Below the pieces are notes generated by a model that saw nothing but the letters and a program-made list of their open reading frames with translations, did no database searches and was not told where the DNA came from. Positions 1 to 11,364 of a stretch of DNA of 64,000 nucleotides are shown here, piece by piece. This DNA comes from Prinsepia uniflora (Eukaryota; Streptophyta; Magnoliopsida; Rosales; Rosaceae). Each line of letters begins with the position of its first letter. Within the stretch, counting starts at the first letter, position 1. Location: contig CM064872.1 in assembly GCA_032719365.1 (NCBI GenBank), forward strand, positions 24,470,140 to 24,534,139, read 5' to 3'. The position numbers and the translations under genes were made by a program.

Positions 1-282
1 GCTGTGAAGGGGTGGGTCAGGGGGTAATCGGGAAATCTTAGACCGAAATGGGGAGGATTGAACAGGTCGATTTAGGTGTTTTCTCTTTGTTTTATTCATT
101 CAAAAAGGTTGCCAGACATGAAATAGGAAGATTAGGATTGAAAGGGGAAGAAATGGACCGAAAATGAGAGAGAAATGGCCTAGGACTGGTCACGCCGATC
201 CAGGCAGACCGGAATTGCAGGAAAAAGCCGGACTGGTCAGTTCGGACCGGTCTAGCCGAAGAAGATGATACACAGTGCACCA

Positions 283-301
283 GCGCGTGGCTCCCACGTG
301 T
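283..301 (+). promoter_or_regulatory. Conserved LTR hairpin (copy A)
   Basis: The 7-nt arms GCGCGTG and CACGTGT surround loop GCTCC. The stem holds with two G-U pairs in the plus-sense RNA. It lies 347 nt before the donor motif. Confidence 0.5.
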
Positions 302-629
302 AGGGGATTAGGTCGGCGTGTGTGGGCACGTTCCTCACTTTTTGGGGAGGGTTCCAAAATGTGAAATCATCTATTCGATGTAACGAGTATTTTGGGACTG
401 GTTTCTTGTCGATCAGACATCGTTTCGATAGGTTTCGAGGTGTCCGAAGGATAGGATCGAGTTTAAAAATAGTTAAAAATTCCAGAAAATTACTGGGCTT
501 CAGTGAGAGGTTAATAAGGTAGTTAGTAACCTTCTAAAGTGATTTGAATAGGTTTAGGAGTCCCGGTGACGGTGATTGGCTCGGGAGAGCCGTATGGAAC
601 GGCTATCGAAGCGGTAGCTCAGAAAGTTT

Positions 630-1528
630 GTGAGTGGACCTTCGTATTCTAAATTGATGCATGCATAAATTTTTATTATGTGTTTTAATACATGTTTTGT
701 GATGTCATGAGTGCATTTGTGTGTGGTTACGTATTGACACGTATTTCGAGGTTTCAGCCTTATACTGTGCCTATACGGGTTTGTATTTCTATGTTGGTTT
801 AAATGAAATGGTTTTGGATTTAAAAAGGATAAACTCGAGCATAAGACCCATTTGGTTTTATCTCGGGCATGAAGCCCTATTGATGACCTACGGGTCGCCT
901 CTGGACTGCGATTGTTCCTTCCGAAGAGGTCATGATGCACGATCCGTTGTCGTGCAGCCGATGAAAGCTCGACTTTGGAGTGCTGACGGTTCAGGATATC
1001 AATCGGTGATGAGTGCACCATGATCTTGTGGTGGTCGCGTTGGTTGATACATTCACGGTGACATACCGGGATTGAGAGCGGTCATGGACGGATGGTTGCA
1101 CGCAACACTTCGATCGGAGCAGAGACTGACCTTGAGATATCGGGCACGATGCCCAGTTGAGCCATGTGTTCGGGCACGAGGCCCAGTTACTTTACATTGG
1201 TGATTTCGGGTCAGGGACCCTAAATGAATTTTCGGATTCATGATGGTTTATAGGGACCAGACGTGAATCCCTTAAAGTGTTTTAAGGATGTTTTCTATAT
1301 ATATATATATATATATAGTTTGGGCTGAGTCCCACATGGATTTGGGCAGTGGCCCATGTAGTTGGTTTCATTTAAGGTTTTGGGCTAAGGCCCTGATGAT
1401 TTGGTAAATGGTTTTCGAATGCATGCATGCTTTTTAGTGAAGGGTACGAATGTCTTCGTTGAAAATGTTTTTATTAAACTCTTTGTTTTGTCCACTCACA
1501 GCTTTTAAATGTTTTGACTGCTCTTCAG
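630..1528 (+). other. Putative LTR intron (copy A)
   Basis: The donor GTGAGTGGAC is at 630-639. Its perfect reverse complement GTCCACTCAC (1490-1499) contains CTCAC, which fits the yUnAy branch consensus, and lies 29 nt before the acceptor CTTCAG/GTTGA. Length is 899 nt. This is inferred from sequence only. Confidence 0.45.
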
Positions 1529-1707
1529 GTTGACGGCAGATGTGGGCTGTAGCAGAGACCGAGACATCACATACCTCCTCCGGATCCTGGCGTACTCTGA
1601 AGCCCGAGAGGGCTAAAGTCGGAAATTCCCTTGTCTGACACTCCGTGTCAGACGGGAACAGGAGTGTCCCGCATTAATCCCGGGGGGGATGGGGACGGGT
1701 CCTGACA

Positions 1708-2089
1708 GTGCACCTATGTGGATGATAGGTAGGATTGACGAGAATCAATGTCTTGCTCGAGACTTGAAAATGAGACTTGAAGGATGGCTTTAGATTTTGA
1801 GATGAGAAAATGGAGGCTTGGAGATGTGAGGTTCGAGAATTGAGCAATGAAGAGTCTAGTGGATGTTGGTCATGTGCTTGTTGGATACAGTCACAGAGGA
1901 TGAGCTGAGTTACAGTATTGACTGTCGGATTGTGGATGGACGTCGAGTGACGTTTGATTCGGTATGCGTATTGTGAATGGATATTAGACATGTACGTATA
2001 CACGTGAGAGCCTCTAGATGAAGACAGGATTGGATTTCCGTAGTTTGGTATGGATTTGGAGTAATGTGAATTTCGAGGACGAAATTTCT
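1708..2089 (+). mobile_element. Gypsy internal 3' fragment
   Basis: Non-coding DNA between LTR A and LTR B. Near its right end (about 2069-2086) is TTTCGAGGACGAAAT, a block that in plant gypsy elements of this kind sits just before the polypurine tract and 3' LTR; the same block precedes the 3' LTR of the 55607-63812 element. The G-rich tract and the TGTAAC start expected next are missing, so the junction with LTR B is eroded. LTR A probably inserted into this interior, but its left flank is outside the window. Confidence 0.55.
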
Positions 2090-3014
2090 TTATCGAGAAT
2101 TAATTGAGGTTTATCGCGACTAATCAGGAATTAGTAGAGGATTTTCGGATGTTCAAGGTGAAATTACGAATTTACCCCTGAATGGGTGGAAAATGTTTCA
2201 TTTTAACATAGGAGGGCAAATGCACGTGAACCAAGGTCCATTACTTAGATCAAGACGATACAAGTTCGTAGACAAATGACACGTCAAAATTGAACATCGT
2301 ACGTTAAGTTATAGGTCACTGAAGATCCCGGGAACTATTTATGATTGCACAATTTACTAGGAAAATTCACTTTTGTTTGTAGTGGGTCCAGATATTAATC
2401 TTCAGGTCCAACGGATAAGTGACACTTGTCACTCATCCATTGATCATTATCTTCAATACATGCACCTCCCATTCCTTTCCCATTTTTCATTCATCCACCT
2501 GTAACCCACCCTAAACCTTCACAATCTTCTTCATTATTTTCCTACTGGAGTGGGACTGAGAGTGAGGGAGGATTGAGAGACAGACATGAACGTTGTCAAG
2601 GACGGCAGAGTCGTCGTGTGGTGGCCAAAAAAGTGAGAAAAAGGTAACCCGTGAACTTTGTGGATTGGATTTTAATTTCTAGACGTCTTAGGCGGAGATG
2701 GCTAGAACAGCCCAGGAAGGACGGTTGCAGGTGACCCGTGAGGTACTTTCTTCACGTTTTAGACATAGGGATCTCTTCTTGGGTAGGTTACGAGTCGAAA
2801 GGAAAAATAATGAAGGAAAACGGTGGCCGGATGGCCTAGATACGGTCGGGTCAGGGTCACGGGTCAAACGACCCGTTACAATGGTTTAGGTCGACTCGGC
2901 CAGAGGTTGACGATGATGAGGTGGTAGGCCACATCATCATTTGTCATGCCATGTGGCCAATCAGGTGGTGCCAGGTGTCGATTTGTCAGAAGCTGTCAGG
3001 TCCAATCAGCAGCT

Positions 3015-3255
3015 CACGTGGCAGGTCCACTTCAGCCATGTCAAACCACGTGGACCAGTAGCGTGGTGCCACTTGGAAACATGTAAAAGGGTGTCAGATG
3101 ACGTGGCAGCTAGTGTGTCAAGCCCACGTCAACATTGTCAGCCACATGAACCAACAAGCTGATGCCACGTGGCAGGGTGTCAGGTTGTCATAGCTGACGT
3201 GTTAGTGACACGTGTTAGTGATGACATCATCAAATGACGTCTTCATGTGACGTGG
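3015..3255. promoter_or_regulatory. Cluster of nine ACGT-core (G-box/ABRE/TGACG-like) sites
   Basis: Sites: CACGTG at 3015, 3048, 3166 and 3209; CACGTC at 3125; TGACGT-type at 3099, 3195, 3235 and 3248. Several read CACGTGGCA or TGACGTGGCA, the classic bZIP target form. About one ACGT would be expected by chance in 241 bp. Repeats of GTGTCAG and GTGGCACC fill the spaces. It lies in LTR B and is absent at the matching place in the other LTR copies. A U3 enhancer role is inference. Confidence 0.5.
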
Positions 3256-3473
3256 TAGTGTCAGAGGGTGACACATGGCACCAGTCAAGGTGTGCCAAAT
3301 GGCAGGTTGTCAGACCTGACAGGTGTTAGACCTTTTGGGTTGACATCAGCATGACTGCATTGACTGTCGTTGACTAGCGCGTGTGGACTTTGACTAGAGC
3401 GTGAGGGCGCGTGGGCACAAATTTTCTGGTGAAATTGGTCTTGTTTAAAAGGTTTCGATGATCTGAATCCAAA

Positions 3474-3830
3474 TGACAGGACCCACCCCGATTATCACCT
3501 CGATAATCGGGAAGAACTCTGCTCCCGTCTGACAAACGAACACAAATTACCAAAATACCCCTCAACTTCTGAACGTCATAACTTTTACGTCGTATGTCAG
3601 AATCGGACATGCCGCTTGTCTACGGACTCGTGTCGCCCCAAAATACGTCACATTCATCGGCCAACGTCCGTTTGACTACCCGAATCAAATGTCAACATTT
3701 CGCCAAATACCAAGGGCAAAACCGTCATTTCGCACCATCCATCCGCAATTACTCAACTAATCACTGATTAATCTCACTAACCCGTCATTAATCACTAATC
3801 TAATCCCAAAATTTGAGACAGGTTGTTACA
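3474..3830 (-). mobile_element. Mini-LTR: 357-bp deleted copy of the long LTR
   Basis: Read on the minus strand it starts TGTAACAACC and ends GGGTGGGTCCTGTCA, as the 2.6-3 kb LTRs do. It keeps about 260 bp of the 5' end and about 85 bp of the 3' tail, with the hairpin, intron and dyad arrays missing. Flanks are CCAAA (3469-3473) and CCAAT (3831-3835), a 4/5 target duplication. It is nested in LTR B. Confidence 0.8.
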
Positions 3831-4075
3831 CCAATGGTGGTGGTTTTAGGTCGATCGGAGTTCCTTTGGTGGGGGTATTTAAAGGTTTTTAGCCTCAGGA
3901 AGCGCGTTCGAGACACATTGACCGTTCCAGGAGTTTTGATGGTTTATGATTAGGACTTGTATAGGTTGGTAGTAACATTTGAGTATGATTTGGACAGGTC
4001 TCGACGTCCCAAAGAGTATAAATTAGCCCGGAGTGGCTTACGACGCGGGATTTGAGAGCACAGCACGGACAATCT

Positions 4076-5327
4076 GTGAGTGGACTTTGCTTTATGAAAA
4101 ATGATGCATGCATAACTTCTTTATATGTTTTATGAATATGATTTGAGATGTCTTGAGTGCATATGATTTATATTGTTGATTTGGCAGTTTCGTAGAAAAT
4201 GCAATATTGCACGTAGTTCGAGATTTCTGTTTTATATGATATTTGGGCTTCGACCAAGTATTCTATGTGCATGTATTTTATATGATTTTGATGGTTTCAC
4301 AGAGAGGCGTGAAACTGAGGATTTGATTTAATGTTTTGAATGATTTCACGGAGATGCGTGAAATCGATATTCGAGCATGAGTCACGGTTGATTTAGACTT
4401 TGACTCAGATGATTGTCAAAGGTGATTTTGAGCAATGAAATGATTTTCGGATTTGGAAATATCTTGCGGGTGTTTGACCTAGTTGATTTATGGTTTGACT
4501 TAGAGTATAGGCAAACGTGAGATATATCGGGCTATGGCCCAGTTATGAAATTTATGAAAGATATTTCAGGTTTGAGACCCAGTTGTGGATTTGATAGGAT
4601 TCGAGGAATCCTAGGTTTATGAAGTGTTGATAGACAATATTTTCGGGCTTGTGACCCATTTGATGATATTTCGAGCTTATGACCCTATTGAAGATATTCG
4701 GGCTTGTGTCCCTGTTGATGATGATATGATTTTAAGTTAAATACTCGGATTTTATTAGAGTGCCTCCAGTTGGGAATATGTTTCTCCGGAGAGCACTCTA
4801 GAGATAATGCTCGCCTCTGAGGTACGAAGAGATCACTATGGGCCTGCTATCGAGCAGACGAGAGAGGAGGCAGCCGAGGGAGGCTTGACTCAAGAGTGCG
4901 ATATATGAGATCGATCGATGATATATTCACGACGATCTGGTGATTTTCGGGTGGTGATGTGTTCATGGCAACATGCTCAAGATCAGAGCAATCCTTAAGT
5001 TTATGGACACGCGTTGTTTGGATTGGAATCGTGGCTGATGATGATGATGGGCTGAGATCCCCCATGGTTTTAACTTTGGGCTAAGACCCCACATGGTATG
5101 ATATTTGGGCTAAGGTCCCACATGGATTTGATTTGGGATGTGCAATTTGGTTTTTGGGCTGAGTCCCTACTGAGGAAATGGCTTCGATTGAGAAAGTATT
5201 TGAAATACTTTGTTTTCTGATGCATACATACTTTTATGTGAAGGGTATAAATGTATTTTCATTAAATTGTTTGATAAACCGTTATTTTTGTCCACTCACA
5301 GCTTTTAATGCTTTTGATACCCTTCAG
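4076..5327 (+). other. Putative LTR intron (copy B)
   Basis: The donor GTGAGTGGAC (4076-4085) and the complementary GTCCACTCAC (5290-5299) are both intact. The acceptor is CCTTCAG/GTTGA, 28 nt after the branch motif. This is the longest copy, at 1252 nt. Confidence 0.45.
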
Positions 5328-5700
5328 GTTGATCGCTGATGCGAGTTGTAGTAGATACCAAGACATCACATGCCGCCGCGTACACTATAAATCATTGCGC
5401 ACTCTGGTAACCTCGAACGGGTTATGGTTTTATTCCTTGTTTGGCACGTGGTGCCAAACGGGAGCAGGGAACATCCCGTGATAATCCAGGGGATTGGAAT
5501 GGGTCCTTTCATAAATGGTTTTTGATACTCTTCAAGTTGATCACGGATGCGGGCTATAGTAGAGACTGAGGCATCACATGAAGTTGCATACTCTAGAAAC
5601 CCTGTTTGGGTCATGATATTATCCCTGGTTTAACAAGTGGTGTCAGACGGGAGCAGCTCATCCCATGCTAAACCTGAGGGAATAGGGATGGGTCCTGTTA
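5311..5700 (+). repeat. Tandem duplication of the LTR B tail
   Basis: Two units of about 208 and 182 bp (5311-5518 and 5519-5700). Each runs from TTTTGATAC through the 'gacatcaca' block to GGGTCCTxT. The units are clearly diverged, so the duplication is old. Confidence 0.6.
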
Positions 5701-6340
5701 CCTTTGAGCTATAATGATCTTTAGTGAGACTGTTGTTTTCATGGAGCATTTGGATGATGATGTCCGTCATGTGATCAAAATCCTTGTTCTTTTGATTATA
5801 CTCAAATTTTTTATGCATCAATTCCACAACTGCTCCTAGAACTGAATAGCATTTATAACCAGGTTATATTTTGCACTAAGCTTCTTTCAACAACATTTCA
5901 TAATAGAGATCTGACTTTTTGGGTTGAGACTTAGGGTCATCATCATCCATATCATCAGGTGCAGTAGGAAAAACATCGGTTAATATTTCAACGAATTGAT
6001 CATTATCACACCGATTATTTGAATCACTTTCATCTTGACACGTCCCGTGAACTGAAGATGTTAATGCAGTAAAATTATGTTCATCGTGATAGATCTAATT
6101 AGTGTAGTTGTGTACAATCCCATTTTGTGCCAGATGCATTTGAACATCATTCAGCAACATACAACTACAGTTGTTCTATTTAAGGCACATACCCAAGATT
6201 CGCATTTGATCACTACAATGACTATTGCAAAAGTGATGAAGCTATCGATCCCATCCAAATACTGATAAGAAGATCTATCCCACAATTGCATCTAATCCCT
6301 GTCCATTGTTCCTGCTTCCATAAAATAGAATCATGTAAGT
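5701..6340 (-). pseudogene. CACTA2 TNP2 transposase, degenerate N-terminal part
   Basis: Minus-strand translation gives a degenerate transposase-associated domain near 6340-6170: MDR, then W-D-R-S-S-Y-Q-Y-L-D-G-I-D-S-F, the form that opens plant CACTA TNP2 proteins, with a stop inside. An acidic linker follows (about 6060-5880) and then a Lys-rich segment (about 5827-5702). The rest is cut off by the tail of LTR B at 5700. Several frames are needed, so no protein is made. It would have been the DNA-binding start of a TNP2/En-Spm transposase. The family call is fair; exon limits are not resolved. Confidence 0.5.
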
Positions 6341-7492
6341 CATTAATATTCTCCCGTAATTGGAAAAAATTAATATAAAAACCCACTCGTCTTCTTATGC
6401 CTCCGCTGATTTGGCCCTATCCCATTCGAGAGTGCACATTCTGTACTATATATTTTGTGACCTACGAGACTAAGTTTCGACTAAGGGAAGTTTCAGCAAC
6501 ATCACTCTATAGTTCTCCAAATGCACGACTTAGATATTTTAAATGAATATCTAGTATGCATTCGGAGAATATTGAGGGGATATCAACCGAATTTTCAACG
6601 ATCCAAACCTACCCACATAGACAAAAAACTACAAAATACGTAGTTGTGCACACCTAAACTATCCCAATAAATGGACAATTTAAGAGTCAATCAATCAATC
6701 TGATTCACCAACTCTCAAACAAGTCTAAAGTTTCCATTGAATTTCGTTTTAAAAATTTAATCAACTTGATTAACTTTGCATGAACGGATAAATCACAATT
6801 CCCTAAAAAAAGTATATCCAAAATTCTAAACATTTTCTACAAATTTTCCACAATAAATCACAATTTCCTAGCATAATTAAATCCAAAATTCTGAGAAAAA
6901 TTAAAATGAGAACACACATACCTTTTTATAAGTATTCTTTTAAATCAACCACAAATTTCCTAAAACACAAAAAAATAATCAAAATCTCAAAACTAAAAAA
7001 AAATTAAAAAAATCCATCAAACCTTTATGAAAGTGATGATGAAAGGATGATGAAATTAAGTTATGGCAGATGGGAGTGAGTGATAGATAGTAATTAGAGG
7101 TGTTAGAGAGTTAAGAGGAGTAAGAAGAAGAATTGCAGTTGCAGGTTGATATTTAATGTGTTCAGATCTTTGCCCAGTGAAGGATTCGTTGACCAAAGTT
7201 CGATGACAAGTCGGGCAAGTTTTAGATGCCAAAACATTCCTTCGCGTGCCAAGGTGAGTCAACTCAAAAGTTTTCCCGACGTACAAAAACTCGCCGTTAA
7301 ATGACATTTGCCCGACGGATGTAGATGGCTCGCCGGGAAAACCTCTCGGCTTTTGCAACCTAACGACTGCGGCTTCTTGCACAGCAATTACTCTACGAGC
7401 CTTCTTTTCTTTGCCAGTCAAAGTTGCATTTAGGAGCGAATTATGCTCCGCCAGGCAAATCTTCGACGGATTCGGCTGATTTTCTTGTAGTG
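6341..7492 (-). mobile_element. CACTA2 5' flank and terminus
   Basis: AT-rich leader (6341-7050), then a GC-richer subterminal region (about 7195-7480) with degenerate 'cccgacg', 'gcccgacgg' and 'ctcgccggg' repeats, ending GATTTTCTTGTAGTG at 7492. That is the inverted complement of a CACTACAAGAAAATC terminus. The following triplet is GCT; the partner end is not in the window. The subterminal motif differs from CACTA1 and resembles CACTA3 (52250-52600). Confidence 0.65.
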
Positions 7493-7611
7493 GCTATTTT
7501 ATATGTGAATAATATGGTATGTTTTCACCTTTTTCCGTCGGGCAGTTTATGTTGCATTAGTAGTTCATCATATTCATATGTGAAAGCAATGATAATGTTT
7601 AGGAAACAGTA

Positions 7612-8227
7612 GGGTAACGAAATACATTTGTGTACTGCCTTCATTTGACACCTAGCTACTTTACTTCAACACACTGTAGTTCTGTGTATTATTTTTTGAG
7701 TAAACGCACTTAAGGTTTTGAATCGTTAGGGTGGGAGTGATTCGAACTAATTGCCATTAGCTCATTACGTTGTTAATGGGTAATTAGTTTGATGATGTAA
7801 GCATTTCGATGCGGTGTAAGAAAATTTTATCAATAATTTGACGAATAAAAAGAGAGAATTTACGGAATCTTGGACTCTACATTCCTTGGTCTTGGCGAGA
7901 TAATTGCTTGCTAGTGTTGGGGCTCATCATGGCGTTGACGGTGGATTAGATGATGTTCCTGTTATAAGGTATTTGTCAGAGCTAAACATCTCATGTGAGG
8001 TCTCAATCGCTTCCATTTATGATTATGGTAATTCTTGTCGTGGAGACGACATCCGTACCAATGGATGCGTCTCCTTTGTGCACAATTCCATGTGATAATT
8101 ATTTATTCATAGCGCAATAAGGTGTTAACTAAATCGCTTATTATTAGAGGCGGATCAAAACAACTTAAGAGCGTTGAACTGAAGTAGGCCATGAGTGAAG
8201 GCAGTACACAAATGTATTTCATAACCC
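7612..8227. mobile_element. MITE-like element with about 60-bp inverted termini
   Basis: The left end GGGTAACGAAATACATTTG and the right end, read inverted, GGGTTATGAAATACATTTG stay alignable for about 60 bp at roughly 80% identity. Both sides carry TA (7610-7611 and 8228-8229), compatible with a Tc1/mariner-type target. No transposase frame lies inside. No 8- or 9-bp flank duplication supports hAT or Mutator. Superfamily is tentative. Confidence 0.55.
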
Positions 8228-8229
8228 TA

Positions 8230-9347
8230 TTATATACATGCTTATTGCTTTGGCATTTTTTTGCCAAACAATAGGAACTTAATTAATTGAGACGAATCAA
8301 AACGTTTACATTTTTAGCAAAGATATTAAATAACTAAGAGGGCTCAAGCCCATCCCATCTATAACAATGCATAGAATGTTTACAAAAAATAGGAATTTCA
8401 TGAGCTGCAACATTGTGCTTTCAAGAAATGTACCTAAACTTTACACAGTAATAGGAGCTGCATCACCAAAATGTCAAAGAGAACTCCTTCAGTATTAGCA
8501 TCCACCCCCCTCTTTGAACAATGCATTACGAATTTAGAGTTGTCCCAAGGATTAACTTCTTATAATCATAATATGTACAAGTAACCATAGCTGCTCAGAG
8601 GGCATAAGCTTTCGCTTGCAAGATAGTGGCACAAGCATGATCGCCACCTCCTCGGGTCCAGGACAGTTCACCATGGTCGAGGTCCGTTCGAGTTTGTAGG
8701 TCGTCCCTGTTCGCAGAGCGCAGTCGAACCAAGAGTTGTCATCAAGAGCTCGAGTCTAAAACATGAAGGGGATGGGTTCCAATCTTACCTCTACTACGCT
8801 TAAAATCAACCGAATCGGAATCAGATCCTAATCGGGTCACACAGCACTCGCCACACAGTGGTGGTCTTGGTGGCACATGGCCCTGCCCACTGGACTCGTA
8901 GTGGCTGGACGATGTGGTAGATGTAAGTAGGCATCTTGGTTCAAAGCTCTTAGGTGGCGGTGTAACGACCGTCGTCTCAACCCCCCACTGTTGACTCTTG
9001 TTTCTCTTTTTTCTATAGCCCCGATTTCGATGAAGCAAAAAGATGGAAGGTCTTCCTTCAGTGGTCGAAAGCCTCAGGATAGGAGTGGCTCGCTGTTGAG
9101 AAGGCCATAGGTGTCCTGTTGGCTCATGGCGGATCAAGGGGAAAGGGAAGGACGACGGTGGTCGTCATCGTCTCGGTGGGTAGTCATCGAAACCCACTCA
9201 CCAGTCTCCTTCGAGAGTGAAGATGAAGAGACTTGGACCTATCAACTATGATTCACAACAAATACCAACCCAAACTAAAAGATGGTCTAGGTGTTAATAC
9301 TAGCTTTTCTTAGTGGACTTGCAAAAAAGAAAAACAGTTGGGCGTTA
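8230..9347. other. Unassigned spacer between CACTA2 and CACTA1
   Basis: I recognise no element here. The segment 8640-9190 is GC-richer than its surroundings and holds a 131-codon minus-strand frame (9137-8742) of biased composition (Arg, Ser, Pro, Thr) with no domain I recognise. It could be a gene scrap. I do not call it coding. Confidence 0.3.
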
Positions 9348-9350
9348 TGG

Positions 9351-9760
9351 CACTACAACAAATTTTCCTTTAGACAACGGAGAAAATCCGTTGTCTAATC
9401 CCCATAAATACCATTGTAACTGCCCCTAATGTCTAAAGTGGGTGTTTAGACAACGGAGAAAATCCTTTGTCTAAAGTCACTTTAGACAACGTTGTATATA
9501 TACATCTCGTTGTATAAAGTGGCTTTAAACAACGGTTTATACATAAATATGGTTGTCTAAAGGGTACTTTCACAACAGTTTATTTTTAATACCGTTGTCT
9601 AAATGATAGTAAACACAACATTTTATTTAAAAATACTGTTGTCTAAAAGGTGTTTTACACAACTGTTTATTCAAAATACTGTTATCTAAAAGGTGTTTTA
9701 CATAACAGTTAATATAAAAAAATACGGTTGTCTAAAGTTCTTTTACACAACTAAAATCAT
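9351..9760 (-). repeat. CACTA1 3' terminus and subterminal repeats
   Basis: Terminal inverted repeat at 9351, then more than ten short units of the type TTTAGACAACG and its complement, some as facing pairs around 'gagaaaatc'. Such arrays are the usual TNPA-type binding region in CACTA elements. Confidence 0.85.
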
Positions 9761-11296
9761 ATTAAAATTCTGTATATAACATAAAATTAATTTGTATTAA
9801 AATCCTTCTCCAATCCAAATAGAATAGAACAACTTCATATAAATACATAAATGATTAATCAAGTTCACAATGAAGATATGAATAGTACTCATAGTACATT
9901 CTGCATCGATCCTAAGTCGATCAAAGCCGATTAAAATTACAAAATGTGTATATGTTCTAAATAAAATAGAAAGTGTTGCAACAATTCTAAAATCTAGCCA
10001 TCACGAAACAAATACACTATATGAGGATCAATGCTAACATAGTTGTACTTTCACCACCATTACACCCACTTTGATATTAGATGATCTGCAAATTCCTCTC
10101 GCGCCTCATTAAGGTCATTAAAGGTGTAATGAACCATCAGCTTATTTGCAGACTTCGAATACTATGTAAGAAATATAAACAAATATTAAATTTGGTAATT
10201 AAATAGACTTGAAGTTTTCATTCTATGAAACACCAATTGCAAAGAATAACATTAATGTTCAAAAAGCTAAATGCGTACGTAACTTAGAGATGTATAAAAT
10301 ATCCGAGTCTCCACAAATCTCTTGCATGTATTTCATTACACAAAAACCACATGTTTTATGATCTGGTTGCTGTTAACCACCCTATATATGTACGTAGAAA
10401 ATTAATATATGAGTTAATTCTAACTAAACTTACTAGCTCATAGGTTATGTGATAAAAATGCATAACACACAATACCTTATACTAGCTATAAAGATAATAT
10501 AAGAGAAGCACCATTAGCTAAAAGCTTTCAGTTTTTTCAAGGAGAATTAAATACAGGCCTATAATCGAGATTTCAGCTTTTATGAGATTCTAAAAGAATT
10601 GAATACAAGCTTTTAGTTTATATGAGATTTTTCTTCAAACCTATAATGGATAATTAAATACAAGTAGTAGACAATATAAAAGAACTTGGGATCCAATACA
10701 TCCAAACCACATTCACTGATGTAACTCCTTTAAAATAAAAAACAGCAAATGAAACATGCAATCTGAAGTACTTTTAAAACAGCAGAAAATCATACCCCAT
10801 ATGCTAGTTATATGACAAAGCAATCAACATTGAAGGCCAATGACCTCCAATTATAATGACAATATAAGAGAAACACTTGGGATCCAATATATCCAAACCA
10901 CATTCAAATTTGCAACTCATTTAGAATTTTTTAAAAAATAGCACCTGATACCTTAAATCTGATTTCTAATCAAATAGCAAAAAATCAAAGCTACTATGAA
11001 AAATAGAAAAGAAAATCATACCCCAAGGATAGTCCAAGTCACTTCTTTGCGAGATACTTTACCTGTTTTGGCCTTATATTGTTTTATCCCACTTCAACAT
11101 TGAAAAATGATATCTAATTACCTCAAACACAGCCAAATTCAAAAAATAATATAATCAAATTCGAAAATAGTAAGAAAGGCCAACTTACGAGTTTACAACA
11201 CCTCTCCACATCTCATCATTGAACCGATTGTAAAGTGGATCCATGATGTATACATTATCTTTATTGTCGTCAATAATAGTTAGGATCCAATGGTTT

Positions 11297-11364
11297 CTAC
11301 ATAGTTAAATATATATTAGGATAAATTAACTTTATGGCAAAAGAATACTAGTAGCATGACTTAC
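11297..11364 (-). other. Short intron in the ULP1 domain
   Basis: The minus-strand donor GTAAGT is at 11364 and the acceptor ATGTAG ends at 11297. Splicing joins Tyr-Asn-Pro-Lys to Asn-His-Trp-Ile-Leu in frame, restoring the expected ULP1 order around the catalytic His. Confidence 0.7.

Larger units (their letters stand above)
1..1707 (+). mobile_element. Long gypsy-type LTR A, 5' truncated by the window edge
   Basis: This is the 3' part of a long LTR of the clade that recurs through the window; its start lies outside. It ends in GGGTCCTGACA at 1707, matching the other copies. It holds the GCGCGTG hairpin (283-301), the donor motif (630), a run of GGGC...GCCC dyads (865-1393), a (TA)n tract (1296-1317), RY motifs (CATGCATGC near 1420) and the branch/acceptor block (1490-1528). 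No primer-binding site follows the end, so it is a solo or truncated LTR and not the 5' LTR of an element running to the right. The open frames inside are short and unrelated between copies, so I treat it as non-coding. Confidence 0.8.
2090..5700 (+). mobile_element. Long gypsy-type LTR B (probable 3' LTR)
   Basis: A diverged relative of the other long LTRs. Segments near 2110-2300 resemble their 5' parts, including the 'gtagacaa' and 'ttaagttat' blocks, and the end reads GGGTCCTGTTA at 5700, where the others have CCTGWCA. It contains an ACGT-rich cluster (3015-3255), the nested mini-LTR (3474-3830), TATTTAAAG (3877), a donor (4076), GGGC...CCC dyads (4530-5170) and a branch/acceptor block (5290-5327). 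Its tail is duplicated (5311-5700). Left boundary is approximate. It interrupts CACTA2 at 5701. Confidence 0.65.

Noticed and set aside
8742..9137. 131-codon minus-strand frame as a host gene
   Set aside because: Biased composition, no domain, no splice or start context; noted as unassigned only.
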